The position numbers and the translations under genes were made by a program. From NCBI RefSeq assembly GCF_900292015.1, contig NZ_LR130759.1, positions 1,364,001 through 1,428,000 on the forward strand: 64,000 nt of DNA. The letters run 5' to 3'. Under the pieces are notes generated by a model, which was not told where the DNA came from, did not search any database, and worked only from the letters and a program-made list of their open reading frames with translations. Positions within the stretch are counted from its first letter, which is position 1. The number at the start of each line of letters is the position of its first letter. Source of the stretch: Mycobacterium basiliense (GTDB taxonomy: Bacteria; Actinomycetota; Actinomycetes; Mycobacteriales; Mycobacteriaceae). Shown one piece after another: positions 12,490-20,679 of this stretch.

Positions 12490-12972
12490 ATGGATGTCGA
12501 GGAGGTGCTGCTGCCTGGCGTCGGTCTGCGGTACGAGTTCACCAGCAGCAAGGGTGAGCGGATTGGCATTGTCGCTCGACGTACCGGCGATTTCGAGGTG
12601 GTCCTCTACGCCGCAGCCGATCCCGACACCGCACGGCCCGTGTTCTGCCTCACCGACGAAGAGGCCGAAGCCGTGGCCCAGATCCTCGGCGCGCCCCGCA
12701 TCGCGGAGCGGTTCACCGAGCTGACCCGGGAAGTGCCCGGGTTGGAGGCTGGGCACATCGTCATCAAGCCCGCGAGCCCATTTGTCAACCGGCCGCTCGG
12801 CGATACCCACGCCCGTACTCGCACGGGTGCCTCGATCGTGGCAATCGTGCGTGGGCAGGACGTGGTCGCGTCGCCGAACCCGTCGGAAACACTGCGTGTG
12901 CGCGACGTGCTGATCGTCATCGGCACCGAAGAGGGAATCGCCGGAGTCGACCAGATCGTCGACCAGGGCTAA
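12490..12972 (+). CDS. RCK_C-domain regulatory subunit of K+ efflux module
   Basis: The 160-residue soluble protein has an N-terminal region found in KhtT-like regulators and a C-terminal TrkA-C (RCK_C) domain at about 75-160, with PASPFVNRPLGDT and VLIVIGTEEGIAGVDQIV. RCK_C domains bind small ligands such as c-di-AMP in other bacteria; the ligand here is unknown. The stop codon is four bases before the start of the adjoining CPA2 antiporter gene, so the two almost certainly form a KhtTU-like regulator and transporter pair. Matches Rv3237c. Confidence 0.9.
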   Translation: MDVEEVLLPGVGLRYEFTSSKGERIGIVARRTGDFEVVLYAAADPDTARPVFCLTDEEAEAVAQILGAPRIAERFTELTREVPGLEAGHIVIKPASPFVNRPLGDTHARTRTGASIVAIVRGQDVVASPNPSETLRVRDVLIVIGTEEGIAGVDQIVDQG

Positions 12973-12976
12973 ATCG

Positions 12977-14122
12977 GTGGAGGTTTCGAGGGCGCTGCTG
13001 TTTGAGGTCGGCGCACTCCTGACCACGCTGGCGCTGTTGGGCGCCGTTGCGCGTCACTTCGCACTGTCCCCGATCCCGGTTTACCTGCTGGCCGGCCTGT
13101 CACTGGGTAAAGGTGGCATCCTGCCGGTGGCCGCCGCTGATGATTTCGTCAGTACGGGGGCACCGATTGGCATTGTGTTGCTGTTGCTGACGTTGGGTCT
13201 GGAATTCTCGGCAACCGAATTCGCCAGCAGCCTGCGCCGCCACCTGCCGTCGGCGGGGGTGGACCTGGTGCTCAACGCGGCGCCGGGTGCGGTGGCCGGT
13301 TGGCTGCTGGGATTGAGCGGAGTTGCCATCCTCGCGCTGGCCGGCGTCACCTACATTTCGTCGTCGGGCGTCGCCGCGCGTCTGTTGGAGGATTTGCGCC
13401 GGCTCGGTAACCGCGAAACACCGGCGGTGCTGTCGGTGCTGGTGCTCGAAGATTTCGCGATGGCCGGCTACCTGCCAATGTTCACGGTGCTGGCGTTACA
13501 CGGCAGCTGGTTGGAAGCGCTCGCCGGCACCGTAGCCGCCATTGGTGCTCTTGTGGCGGCGTTTGCCGCGTCCTACTACTGGGGCCATTATGTTGGCCGC
13601 CTGGTGGCGCACCCCGATTCCGAGCAACTGCTCCTGCGCGTGCTGGGCATTACCTTGATGGTCGCGGCGCTGGCCGAGTCTTTGCATGCCTCCGCGGCGG
13701 TGGGCGCCTTCCTGGTGGGTCTGACCTTGACCGGAGAGACCGCCGAGCGGGCCCGGCGAGTGTTGGGTCCGCTGCGTGACCTGTTCGCCGCGATCTTCTT
13801 CTTGGGAATCGGATTGTCGGTTGCACCAAAAGAGTTGCTGCCGGCGCTCCCGGTAGCCATCGGGCTGGCGGTGGTTACCGCCGCGACCAAGGTGTTGACC
13901 GGGATGTATGCCGCGCGGCGCGACGGCGTGGCCCGGCGCGGGCAGTTGCGCGCGGGCACCGCACTGATCGCGCGCGGGGAATTCTCGCTGATCATCATCG
14001 GCTTGGTCGGTACGTCGATCCCGGCTGCGGCGACGTTGGCGACCTCCTACGTCTTCATCATGGCGATCGCGGGTCCGCTGCTGGCTCGCTATACCGGTGG
14101 GCCACCGCCTACCGCCCCGTGA
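12977..14122 (+). CDS. CPA2-family monovalent cation/proton antiporter (KefB/KhtU-like)
   Basis: The 381-residue integral membrane protein is hydrophobic throughout, with about 11-12 helices, matching the Na+/H+ exchanger domain of KefB/KefC and KhtU. Characteristic elements are LLLLTLGLEFSATEF, LVLEDFAMAGYLPM and LRAGTALIARGEFSLIIIGL, where RGEFSLII is a CPA2 hallmark. It lacks the C-terminal RCK domain of KefB; that part is supplied in trans by the preceding gene. It starts at GTG 12977, four bases after that gene's stop. Expected role is K+ (or Na+) extrusion at the plasma membrane. Matches Rv3236c. Confidence 0.92.
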   Translation: MEVSRALLFEVGALLTTLALLGAVARHFALSPIPVYLLAGLSLGKGGILPVAAADDFVSTGAPIGIVLLLLTLGLEFSATEFASSLRRHLPSAGVDLVLNAAPGAVAGWLLGLSGVAILALAGVTYISSSGVAARLLEDLRRLGNRETPAVLSVLVLEDFAMAGYLPMFTVLALHGSWLEALAGTVAAIGALVAAFAASYYWGHYVGRLVAHPDSEQLLLRVLGITLMVAALAESLHASAAVGAFLVGLTLTGETAERARRVLGPLRDLFAAIFFLGIGLSVAPKELLPALPVAIGLAVVTAATKVLTGMYAARRDGVARRGQLRAGTALIARGEFSLIIIGLVGTSIPAAATLATSYVFIMAIAGPLLARYTGGPPPTAP

Positions 14123-14125
14123 GCT

Positions 14126-14659
14126 TCAGCCGATATGCAGCGCAACGACCAGCCAGCGCGGTGTGCCCGGCGACGCCGCCTGTTCCACGCGACAGGCGAT
14201 GGCGTGGACCCGGTCTCCGCGGCTGTAGGTGCCAAACGCTTCGGCCGCCGTGGCTGAGCCGACGCAGCCGGCCTGCTGCAACCGCACGCGGCGCAACACG
14301 GCGGCACCTTCCTGGCCGGAAATCGGTCGGCTGACCGACAGCACCGAGTCGACGAGGCCGGGTAACAGCAGCGCACGCAGCTGGGTGGCCGGACGGCGGC
14401 GGTCGATCACTTCCAGCACGCGGCGCAATGCCGCATCGGTGAAGATCGCGGCCTGACACATTGGTATCGACACGCCGGCGGCCCTCGGCTGCTCGCCGCG
14501 GGATCGGCGCGGCGCACACGGACTGCTGCGCGGCCGCACGGGTGCGTGAGATGATGGCCGGCATCGAGGGACGGTTCGAGTGGGGGGTTCGTACTCGATC
14601 ACGGGGACCACGGCGAACGACTCACCACTGGCTGGACCCACAATGGGACTGATGCTCAA
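14126..14659 (-). CDS. Rv3235-family protein
   Basis: The 177-residue protein has a low-complexity Pro/Arg/Ser-rich N-terminal half and a conserved C-terminal half: FTDAALRRVLEVIDRRRPATQ, LRALLLPGLVDSVLS, AVLRRVRLQ, then AFGTYSRGDRVHAIACRVEQ and LVVALHIG at the end. This matches my memory of M. tuberculosis Rv3235, a family often near secA in Actinobacteria; function unknown. TTG 14659 is used because GGAGAG lies about 7 bases upstream. It is convergent with the antiporter gene, with a three-base gap, and divergent from the acyltransferase gene. Confidence 0.8.
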   Translation of the reverse strand: MSISPIVGPASGESFAVVPVIEYEPPTRTVPRCRPSSHAPVRPRSSPCAPRRSRGEQPRAAGVSIPMCQAAIFTDAALRRVLEVIDRRRPATQLRALLLPGLVDSVLSVSRPISGQEGAAVLRRVRLQQAGCVGSATAAEAFGTYSRGDRVHAIACRVEQAASPGTPRWLVVALHIG

Positions 14660-14848
14660 CGGGCACTCTCCAACTCAACGAATCACCAATGGGAACGGCC
14701 TGCTGGAGAGTGGCAGACAAACTGCCGGTCATCTTTGCACAAACCACGCCGGCGCGTACCCGCGCCGTCGCGTGCCGGTGTTGGCGGCTACGGTGAGCCA
14801 CATCGATCCCACGGGCATCGACGGATCGGCGAGGAGGGCAGCGCCTTA

Positions 14849-16267
14849 ATGGTGACCCGGTTGTCCACAGCGGACGCGTCGTTCTATCGGTTGGAGAACA
14901 CCGCCACCCCGATGTACGCCGGGTCACTGATGATTCTGCGTCGCCCCCGTGCCGGATTGAGCTACGAAACGTTGCTGGCCACCATCGAGCAACGGCTGGC
15001 TCAGGTGCCGCGGTACCGGCAGAAGATTCGCGAAGTCAAGATCGGTATGGCCAGGCCGGTGTGGATTGACGATCCCGACTTCGACATCACCTATCACGTG
15101 CGGCGCTCGGCACTGCCATCGCCGGGCAGTGACGAGCAATTGCATGAGCTGATTGCGCGGCTGGGGGCGCGGCCACTCGACAAGTCGCGGCCCTTGTGGG
15201 AGATGTATCTGGTCGAGGGCCTGGATAAGAATCGGATCGCCCTCTACACCAAGTCGCATCAAGCCCTAATCAATGGGGTGACGGCGCTGTCGATAGGCCA
15301 CGTCATCGCCGACCGGACCCGGCGTCCGCCGCCGTTTCCCGAAGACATTTGGATCCCAGAACGCGACCCCGGCAGTACCCGGTTGATCCTGGGCGCCATC
15401 GGCGACTGGATTGGGGGACCGGGCGCGCAGCTGCAGGCCGTGGGATCCGCGATCGCCGGGTTGGCAACCAACCACGGCCAACTGGCGGACACCGGCCGTC
15501 GGCTGCTCGATGTTGCGCGCACGGTGGCGCGGGGCACGGCACCGAGCAGTCCGCTCAATGCCACCGTGTCGCGCAATCGACGGTTCACGGTTGCCCGTGG
15601 ACGCTTGGAGGACTATCGGGCGGTGCGCGCACGCTATGACTGCGACGTCCATGACGTGGTGCTGGCGGTGATCGCCGGCGCGCTGGGTAACTGGCTGATG
15701 TCCCGCGGCGAGGCGGTGGCACCGACGGCGACCGTGCGGGCAATGGCGCCGCTGTCGGTCTACGACGACGACCAACTCGACTCTTCCGGGCCCGGTCAGG
15801 CCATTAGCCAGGTGACGCCGTTCTTGATCGATCTGCCAGTGGCGGAAGGTAACGCCGTGGTGCGGCTGTCGCAGATTGCGCACGCCACCGAGTCCAACCC
15901 GACGGCGGCCAGCCTGGTTGACGCTCGGACCATCGTGACGTTGTCAGGTTTTGCACCACCCACCTTGCACGCCATGGGGATCCGGGTGGCCACCAGGTTT
16001 CCGAGCTTTTCCAAGCGGACCTTCAACCTGTTGATCACCAATGCCCCCGGCGCGCAGTCGCAAATGTACGTTGCTGGCACCAAGCTGCTGGAGGCCTATT
16101 CGGTGCCGCCCCTTTTGCACAACCAGGCGCTGGCCATCAGCGTGACGTCCTACAACGGCATGCTCTATTTCGGGATCAACGCCGATCGCGACGCGATGAG
16201 CGACGTCGACCTGCTGCCCGGCCTGCTCAACCAGGCGCTGGAGGAGCTGCTGGAGGCTTCTCGGTAG
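14849..16267 (+). CDS. tgs3: WS/DGAT-family acyltransferase Tgs3 (full length, degenerate active site)
   Basis: The 472-residue protein has the full wax ester synthase/diacylglycerol acyltransferase fold: N-terminal LSTADASFYRLENTATPMY, WIDDPDFDITYHV, RPLWEMYLVEGL, then the C-terminal domain with NLLITNAPG and LAISVTSYNGMLYFGI. In M. tuberculosis the same sequence is split between Rv3234c (tgs3) and Rv3233c; here it is one open frame. The catalytic HHxxxDG box reads SHQALING (residues 136-143), so the second His and the Asp are replaced by Gln and Asn. ATG 14849 has GAGGAGGG ten bases upstream; the frame is open further back to 14735 but without a good site. Triacylglycerol synthesis activity is therefore doubtful. 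Confidence 0.93.
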   Translation: MVTRLSTADASFYRLENTATPMYAGSLMILRRPRAGLSYETLLATIEQRLAQVPRYRQKIREVKIGMARPVWIDDPDFDITYHVRRSALPSPGSDEQLHELIARLGARPLDKSRPLWEMYLVEGLDKNRIALYTKSHQALINGVTALSIGHVIADRTRRPPPFPEDIWIPERDPGSTRLILGAIGDWIGGPGAQLQAVGSAIAGLATNHGQLADTGRRLLDVARTVARGTAPSSPLNATVSRNRRFTVARGRLEDYRAVRARYDCDVHDVVLAVIAGALGNWLMSRGEAVAPTATVRAMAPLSVYDDDQLDSSGPGQAISQVTPFLIDLPVAEGNAVVRLSQIAHATESNPTAASLVDARTIVTLSGFAPPTLHAMGIRVATRFPSFSKRTFNLLITNAPGAQSQMYVAGTKLLEAYSVPPLLHNQALAISVTSYNGMLYFGINADRDAMSDVDLLPGLLNQALEELLEASR

Positions 16268-16288
16268 TCTGCGGATCAACAGTCCTGC

Positions 16289-17173
16289 ATGGCGATACCA
16301 TCCGTTGATGTGAGCACCCCGACGAACGACGGCGCGCCGCCGAAGGCGAAGAAGAAGTCACCGGCGTCGACGCGACACAAGATCTCCAAAGCTGTCTACG
16401 AAGCCGAGTTGTTCCGTTTGCAGACCGAATTCGTGAAATTGCAAGAGTGGGTGCGGCATTCGGGTGCGCGCGTGGTGGTCATATTCGAAGGCCGCGACGC
16501 TGCCGGCAAGGGTGGTGCGATCAAGCGAATCACCGAATATCTCAGCCCACGCAATGCCTATGTGGCAGCGTTGCCGTTGCCCAACGACCGGGAGCGCGGC
16601 CAGTGGTACTACCAGCGCTACATCGCCCATCTGCCCGCCAAAGGGGAGATCGTCTTCTTCGATCGTTCCTGGTACAACCGCGCCGGCATCGAGAAGGTCA
16701 TGGGGTTTTGCACGCCGCACGAACATGCGCTGTTCCTGCGGCAGACGCCCATCTTCGAGCAGATGTTGATCGACGACGGGATCCTGCTGCGCAAGTACTG
16801 GTTTTCGGTGTCGGACGAAGAACAGCTGCGTCGGTTCAAGGCACGGCAGAGCGACCCTGTCCGGCAATGGAAACTCAGCCCGATGGATCTGGAATCGGTG
16901 TATCGATGGGAGGACTACTCCCGGGCCAAAGACGAAATGATGGTGCACACCGATACTCCGGTCAGCCCGTGGTACGTCGTTGACTCAGATATCAAGAAGC
17001 ACGCGAGGCTCAACATGATGGCGCATCTGCTCTCGACCATCGACTACCGCGACGTGGGCAAACCGAAGGTGAAGTTGCCGGACCGGCCGGTCGTGACGGG
17101 CAACTACCAGCGTCCGCCGCGCGAGCTGTCCAAGTACGTGGACGACTACGTGTCCACGTTGATCGGGCGCTAA
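16289..17173 (+). CDS. ppk2: Polyphosphate kinase 2
   Basis: PPK2-family enzyme that uses inorganic polyphosphate to phosphorylate nucleoside diphosphates, preferentially making GTP from GDP in the mycobacterial enzyme. The 294-residue protein has Walker A GRDAAGKGG at 68-76, the lid region near RERGQWYYQRY, and Walker B FFDRSWYNR with D125. It ends in the family sequence RPPRELSKYVDDYVSTLIGR. The first 30 residues are Lys/Ala-rich and probably disordered. Matches Rv3232c. The next gene starts on the base after the stop codon, so they are cotranscribed. Confidence 0.95.
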   Translation: MAIPSVDVSTPTNDGAPPKAKKKSPASTRHKISKAVYEAELFRLQTEFVKLQEWVRHSGARVVVIFEGRDAAGKGGAIKRITEYLSPRNAYVAALPLPNDRERGQWYYQRYIAHLPAKGEIVFFDRSWYNRAGIEKVMGFCTPHEHALFLRQTPIFEQMLIDDGILLRKYWFSVSDEEQLRRFKARQSDPVRQWKLSPMDLESVYRWEDYSRAKDEMMVHTDTPVSPWYVVDSDIKKHARLNMMAHLLSTIDYRDVGKPKVKLPDRPVVTGNYQRPPRELSKYVDDYVSTLIGR

Positions 17174-17680
17174 GTGGCGACCGTGCAGGTATTCATCCCG
17201 GCCACCTTGGCCATGTTGCAGCGGCTCGTGGCCGACGGGTCGTTGTGGCCGATCAACGGCACGGCGTTCGCGGTCACGCCGACATTGCGCGAGTCCTACG
17301 CGGAGGGCGACGACGACGAGCTGGCCGAGGTGGCGCTGCAGGAGGCCGCGCTGGCGTCGCTGCGCTTACTGGCCGACGGCGGCAACGAGAATCTGCCGCC
17401 GCGCCGCGCGGTGCTTGCCGCCGAGGTCGACGACGCCACTCGCCGCCCCGATCTCGACGATGCTGTCGTCAGACTGGGCGGGCCCGTCGCGATTGATCAG
17501 GTGGTCGCGGCCTACGTCGACAACGTCGCCGCCGAACCGGCCGTCGCCGCCGCGATGGAGGCCATCGACGCCGCCGACGTCGGCGACGAGGATGCCGAGC
17601 TCGTTGTTGGGGATGCCCAGGATCACGACCTGGCTTGGTATGCCAATCAAGAGCTGCCGTTCCTGCTTGACCTGCTCTGA
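17174..17680 (+). CDS. Small acidic conserved protein (Rv3231c type)
   Basis: The 168-residue protein is very acidic, with Asp/Glu-rich segments and a conserved start ATVQVFIPATLAMLQRLVADG and end DLAWYANQELPFLLDLL. Actinobacterial proteins of this type carry a domain of unknown function (I recall DUF6912, not verified). GTG 17174 follows the ppk2 stop directly, implying coupled translation. No catalytic motif, signal peptide or membrane segment is visible. Confidence 0.85.
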   Translation: MATVQVFIPATLAMLQRLVADGSLWPINGTAFAVTPTLRESYAEGDDDELAEVALQEAALASLRLLADGGNENLPPRRAVLAAEVDDATRRPDLDDAVVRLGGPVAIDQVVAAYVDNVAAEPAVAAAMEAIDAADVGDEDAELVVGDAQDHDLAWYANQELPFLLDLL

Positions 17681-17800
17681 CGGCGCAAATCTGGTGGCGC
17701 CCCACGGCGGGCCAAGCGGGTGGCTAGCCGAGACGCGAGGACCTGCGCCAACGGTGGCATCGGCGTCGGATGTGACGTACTCCGCCGGTATCAGGTCTAG

Positions 17801-17832
17801 CTACGCGATCGTAAGTTACGGTACCGTAGCTT
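17801..17832 (+). promoter_or_regulatory. 32-bp operator-like site A upstream of the desaturase reductase
   Basis: Contains a perfect 12-bp palindrome TACGGTACCGTA at 17817-17828 flanked by outer inverted arms AGCTACG (17799-17805) and CGTAGCT (17825-17831). The same 32-bp pattern, inverted and 27/32 identical, recurs upstream of desA3 at 19074-19105. It lies about 70 bases before the reductase start. This is the expected appearance of a TetR-type repressor site; the regulator is unknown. Confidence 0.75.
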
Positions 17833-17901
17833 TATTGCTGGGCATCAGATTGTCCCGACTCGGGCGGACGCCACGGCCGCACCGCAAGCAGGAGCTTCCA
17901 A

Positions 17902-19059
17902 ATGAGTAAGAAAACCACCGCGCTCAACGCCAGCGTCATCGATACCAGACGGCCCACCGTGGCGGGGGCCGACAGACACCCGGGCTGGCACGCGCTGCGC
18001 AAGATCGCGACGCGCATCACAACGCCATTGCTGCCCGATGACTATCTCCGACTGGCCAATCCGCTGTGGTCAGCGAGGGAATTGCGCGGTCGAATTCTCG
18101 AGGTGCGCCGGGAGACGGAGGATTCAGCCACCCTGGTCATCAAGCCGGGTTGGGGCTTTAGCTTCGACTATCAGCCGGGACAGTACATCGGCATCGGGCT
18201 GCTGGTCGACGGGCGCTGGCGCTGGCGTTCGTATTCGTTGACGTCGAGTCCGGCCACTAGAACGACGGGGATATCGGGCTCCGCCCGCACGGTGACCATC
18301 ACCGTGAAGGCGATGCCGGAAGGGTTCCTGTCCACCCACCTGGTGGCCGGTGTCAAACCGGGGACCATCGTGCGGCTGGCCGCGCCCCAGGGCAACTTCG
18401 TGCTACCCGACCCGGCGCCGCAATCGATTCTGTTTCTCACCGCCGGATCTGGAATCACGCCGGTGATGTCAATGCTGCGGACGTTGGTGCGTCGCGACCA
18501 AATCACCGACATCGTGCACCTGCATTCGGCGCCCACTCAAGCCGACGTGATGTTTGGCGCGGAGCTGGCCGCACTGGCTCACGAGCATCCGGGCTACCGG
18601 TTGACGCTGCGCAAGACGCGCGATCAGGGGCGCCTCGACCTGTCCCGGCTCGGCGCCGAAGTGCCGGACTGGCACGAGCGCCAGACGTGGGCGTGCGGAC
18701 CCGAAGTCATGCTCAATCAGGCCGAAAAGGTGTGGCACTCGGCCGGCTTAGACGACCACCTCCACCTGGAGCGATTCGCGATGTCCAAGGCGGCGCCCGC
18801 GGGTGCGGGTGGGACGATCACGTTTGCCCGCAGTAGCCGCAGCGTGCACGCCGATGCCGCGACGTCGGTAATGGACGCCGGCGAGGGCGCCGGTGTGCAG
18901 ATGCCATTCGGTTGCCGCATGGGCATTTGTCAGTCGTGTGTGGTCGACCTGGTGCAAGGTCACGTCCGGGACCTGCGCACCGGGCAGGAACATGACCCCG
19001 GAAGCCGGGTTCAGACCTGCGTTAGCGCAGCATCCGGCGACTGTGTGATCGACATCTAA
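17902..19059 (+). CDS. Oxidoreductase, electron donor to DesA3 desaturase
   Basis: Matches Rv3230c, the NADPH-dependent reductase partner of DesA3 in stearoyl-CoA desaturation. The 385-residue protein combines an FAD domain ([11 protein letters not shown] near 107-117), an NAD(P)-binding domain ([17 protein letters not shown]) and a C-terminal plant-type 2Fe-2S domain with Cys ligands C338, C343, C346 and C373. It transfers electrons from NAD(P)H to the membrane diiron desaturase encoded next. ATG 17902 has AGGAG upstream. The gap to desA3 is 88 bases and contains a second copy of the operator seen upstream of this gene. Confidence 0.95.
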   Translation: MSKKTTALNASVIDTRRPTVAGADRHPGWHALRKIATRITTPLLPDDYLRLANPLWSARELRGRILEVRRETEDSATLVIKPGWGFSFDYQPGQYIGIGLLVDGRWRWRSYSLTSSPATRTTGISGSARTVTITVKAMPEGFLSTHLVAGVKPGTIVRLAAPQGNFVLPDPAPQSILFLTAGSGITPVMSMLRTLVRRDQITDIVHLHSAPTQADVMFGAELAALAHEHPGYRLTLRKTRDQGRLDLSRLGAEVPDWHERQTWACGPEVMLNQAEKVWHSAGLDDHLHLERFAMSKAAPAGAGGTITFARSSRSVHADAATSVMDAGEGAGVQMPFGCRMGICQSCVVDLVQGHVRDLRTGQEHDPGSRVQTCVSAASGDCVIDI

Positions 19060-19073
19060 AGCTACCGGCTGGT

Positions 19074-19105
19074 AACCTACGGTTACGTAGCTTACGATAG
19101 CGTAG
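19074..19105 (-). promoter_or_regulatory. 32-bp operator-like site B upstream of desA3 copy 1
   Basis: The reverse complement of this segment matches site A (17801-17832) at 27 of 32 positions, sharing CTACGC, ATCGTAAG, TACG and ACCGTAG blocks in register. It lies 42 bases upstream of the first desA3 start. Two copies before two adjacent genes of one pathway argue for a common regulator. No third copy was found upstream of the second desA3. Confidence 0.75.
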
Positions 19106-19147
19106 GTCAGGTATTGCTCCACGACCGCACAAGGCAGGGAGAAGGCG

Positions 19148-20434
19148 ATGGCGATTACCGACGTCGACGCATTCGCACATCTGACGGACGCCGATATCGA
19201 GAGCCTGGCTGTGGAGCTCGATGCCATCCGCCAGGACATTGAAGATTCCCGTGGCGAGCGCGATGCGCGCTACATCCGGCGAACCATCGCCGCCCAGCGG
19301 GCGCTGGAGGTCGGCGGTCGGCTGCTGCTTGCCGCCAGTTCGCGGCGCTCCGCCTGGTGGGCCGGCACCGTGACTCTCGGCGTGGCCAAGATCGTCGAGA
19401 ACATGGAGATCGGCCACAACGTCATGCACGGCCAGTGGGACTGGATGAACGACCCGGAAATTCACTCCTCCACGTGGGAGTGGGACATGACCGGCTCGTC
19501 GAAGCACTGGCGCTACACGCATAATTTCGTGCACCACAAGTACACCAACATCCTCGGCATGGACGACGACGTGGGCTACGGCATGTTGCGCGTCACTCGC
19601 GACCAACGCTGGAAGCGGTACAACATCTTCAACTTGGTGTGGAACACTCTGCTCGCGATCGCTTTCGAGTGGGGCGTTGCGTTGCAGCACTTGGAGATCG
19701 GCAAGTTCGTCAAGGGTCGATTGGATCGCGACACCGCCAAGGCCCGGATCCGCGAGTTCTCCGGCAAGGCCGGCCGCCAGGTGTTCAAGGACTATGTGGC
19801 GTTCCCGGCGTTGACCTCGTTGTCGCCGGGTGCGACCTACCGATCGGCGTTGACGGCCAACGCGGTGGCCAATGTGATCCGCAACGTGTGGTCGAATGCC
19901 GTGATTTTCTGCGGGCATTTCCCGGATGGCGCCGAGAAATTCACCAAGACGGACATGGTCGGTGAAACGAAGGGGCAGTGGTACCTACGACAGATGCTGG
20001 GCAGCGCCAACTTCGAGGCCGGGCCGGTGTTGCGGTTCATGAGCGGTAACCTGTGCCACCAGATCGAGCACCACCTGTACCCGGACCTGCCGAGCAACCG
20101 GCTGGCCGAGGCAGCGGTGCGGGTGCGTGCGGTCTGCGACAAATACGACCTGCCGTACACCACAGGTTCATTCCTGGTGCAGTACGGCAAGACGTGGCGC
20201 ACTCTGGCCAAGCTTTCGCTGCCGAACAAGTACCTGCGTGAGAGTGCCGACAGCGCTCCGGAGACCCGCAGCGAGCGGATGTTCGCTCACCTTGAGATGA
20301 ATTTCGCCGGCACCGATCCGGCGACCGGCCGCCGTCGCGGCCTCAAGACCGCGATTGCGACCGTGCGGAGCTGGCGGCGCAGCAAGCATGTTTCAGCGTT
20401 AAGAGATGGCGGCGCAAACGATTTGGTGGCTTGA
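19148..20434 (+). CDS. desA3: Membrane stearoyl-CoA 9-desaturase DesA3, copy 1
   Basis: Introduces the delta-9 double bond into stearoyl-CoA to make oleoyl-CoA for membrane lipids and triacylglycerol. The 428-residue protein has the three diiron His boxes: HNVMH at 90-94, HNFVHH at 125-130 and HQIEHH at 304-309, between hydrophobic segments. ATG 19148 follows GGGAGAAGGCG. It lies immediately after the reductase that feeds it electrons, as in M. tuberculosis (Rv3230c-Rv3229c). Bases 19782-20082 are almost identical to the second copy downstream, while flanking sequence is clearly diverged. Confidence 0.96.
   Translation: MAITDVDAFAHLTDADIESLAVELDAIRQDIEDSRGERDARYIRRTIAAQRALEVGGRLLLAASSRRSAWWAGTVTLGVAKIVENMEIGHNVMHGQWDWMNDPEIHSSTWEWDMTGSSKHWRYTHNFVHHKYTNILGMDDDVGYGMLRVTRDQRWKRYNIFNLVWNTLLAIAFEWGVALQHLEIGKFVKGRLDRDTAKARIREFSGKAGRQVFKDYVAFPALTSLSPGATYRSALTANAVANVIRNVWSNAVIFCGHFPDGAEKFTKTDMVGETKGQWYLRQMLGSANFEAGPVLRFMSGNLCHQIEHHLYPDLPSNRLAEAAVRVRAVCDKYDLPYTTGSFLVQYGKTWRTLAKLSLPNKYLRESADSAPETRSERMFAHLEMNFAGTDPATGRRRGLKTAIATVRSWRRSKHVSALRDGGANDLVA
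19782..20082 (+). repeat. Near-identical tract shared with desA3 copy 2 (first copy)
   Basis: 301 bases that match 21314-21614 at all but one position (C at 19997, T at 21529), offset 1532. It encodes about residues 212-312, including the third His box. Sequence upstream of the tract within the gene differs at roughly one base in five by eye. The sharp change in identity suggests gene conversion. Confidence 0.9.
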
Positions 20435-20679
20435 CCGACACGGTCAGGCTCGATCTCGAGGCGGGCCGGTTGGCTGGTAGCCGCAGCGCAGAGCGGCGTT
20501 TGCGATGTCCGACTCGATGTCGCGATCGGAAATGGAGCCAACCCGGAACGCGGGTCCGTACCCGCATATCGCGCGCGTCAGGTGAATGTGTGTTGAAATG
20601 CTCGCATTACCCGAGCAGCCTGCGAGGCCGTGGATTTAGCATCGTCTTGGCGTGCGGTTGCACAGCAGAAAGGTGAAAG
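20435..20679. other. Intergenic region between the two desA3 copies
   Basis: A 245-base gap without a credible gene. A hairpin with arms GCGGGT and ACCCGC and a four-base loop lies at 20550-20565, without a T-run. The CTACG/CGTAG operator that precedes the reductase and the first desA3 is absent. A GTGAAAGG ribosome-binding region precedes the second desA3 at about 20672-20679. Confidence 0.5.

Noticed and set aside
14461..14849. Short plus-strand frames upstream of tgs3
   Set aside because: They overlap the minus-strand Rv3235-type gene or lack ribosome-binding sites and recognisable sequence.
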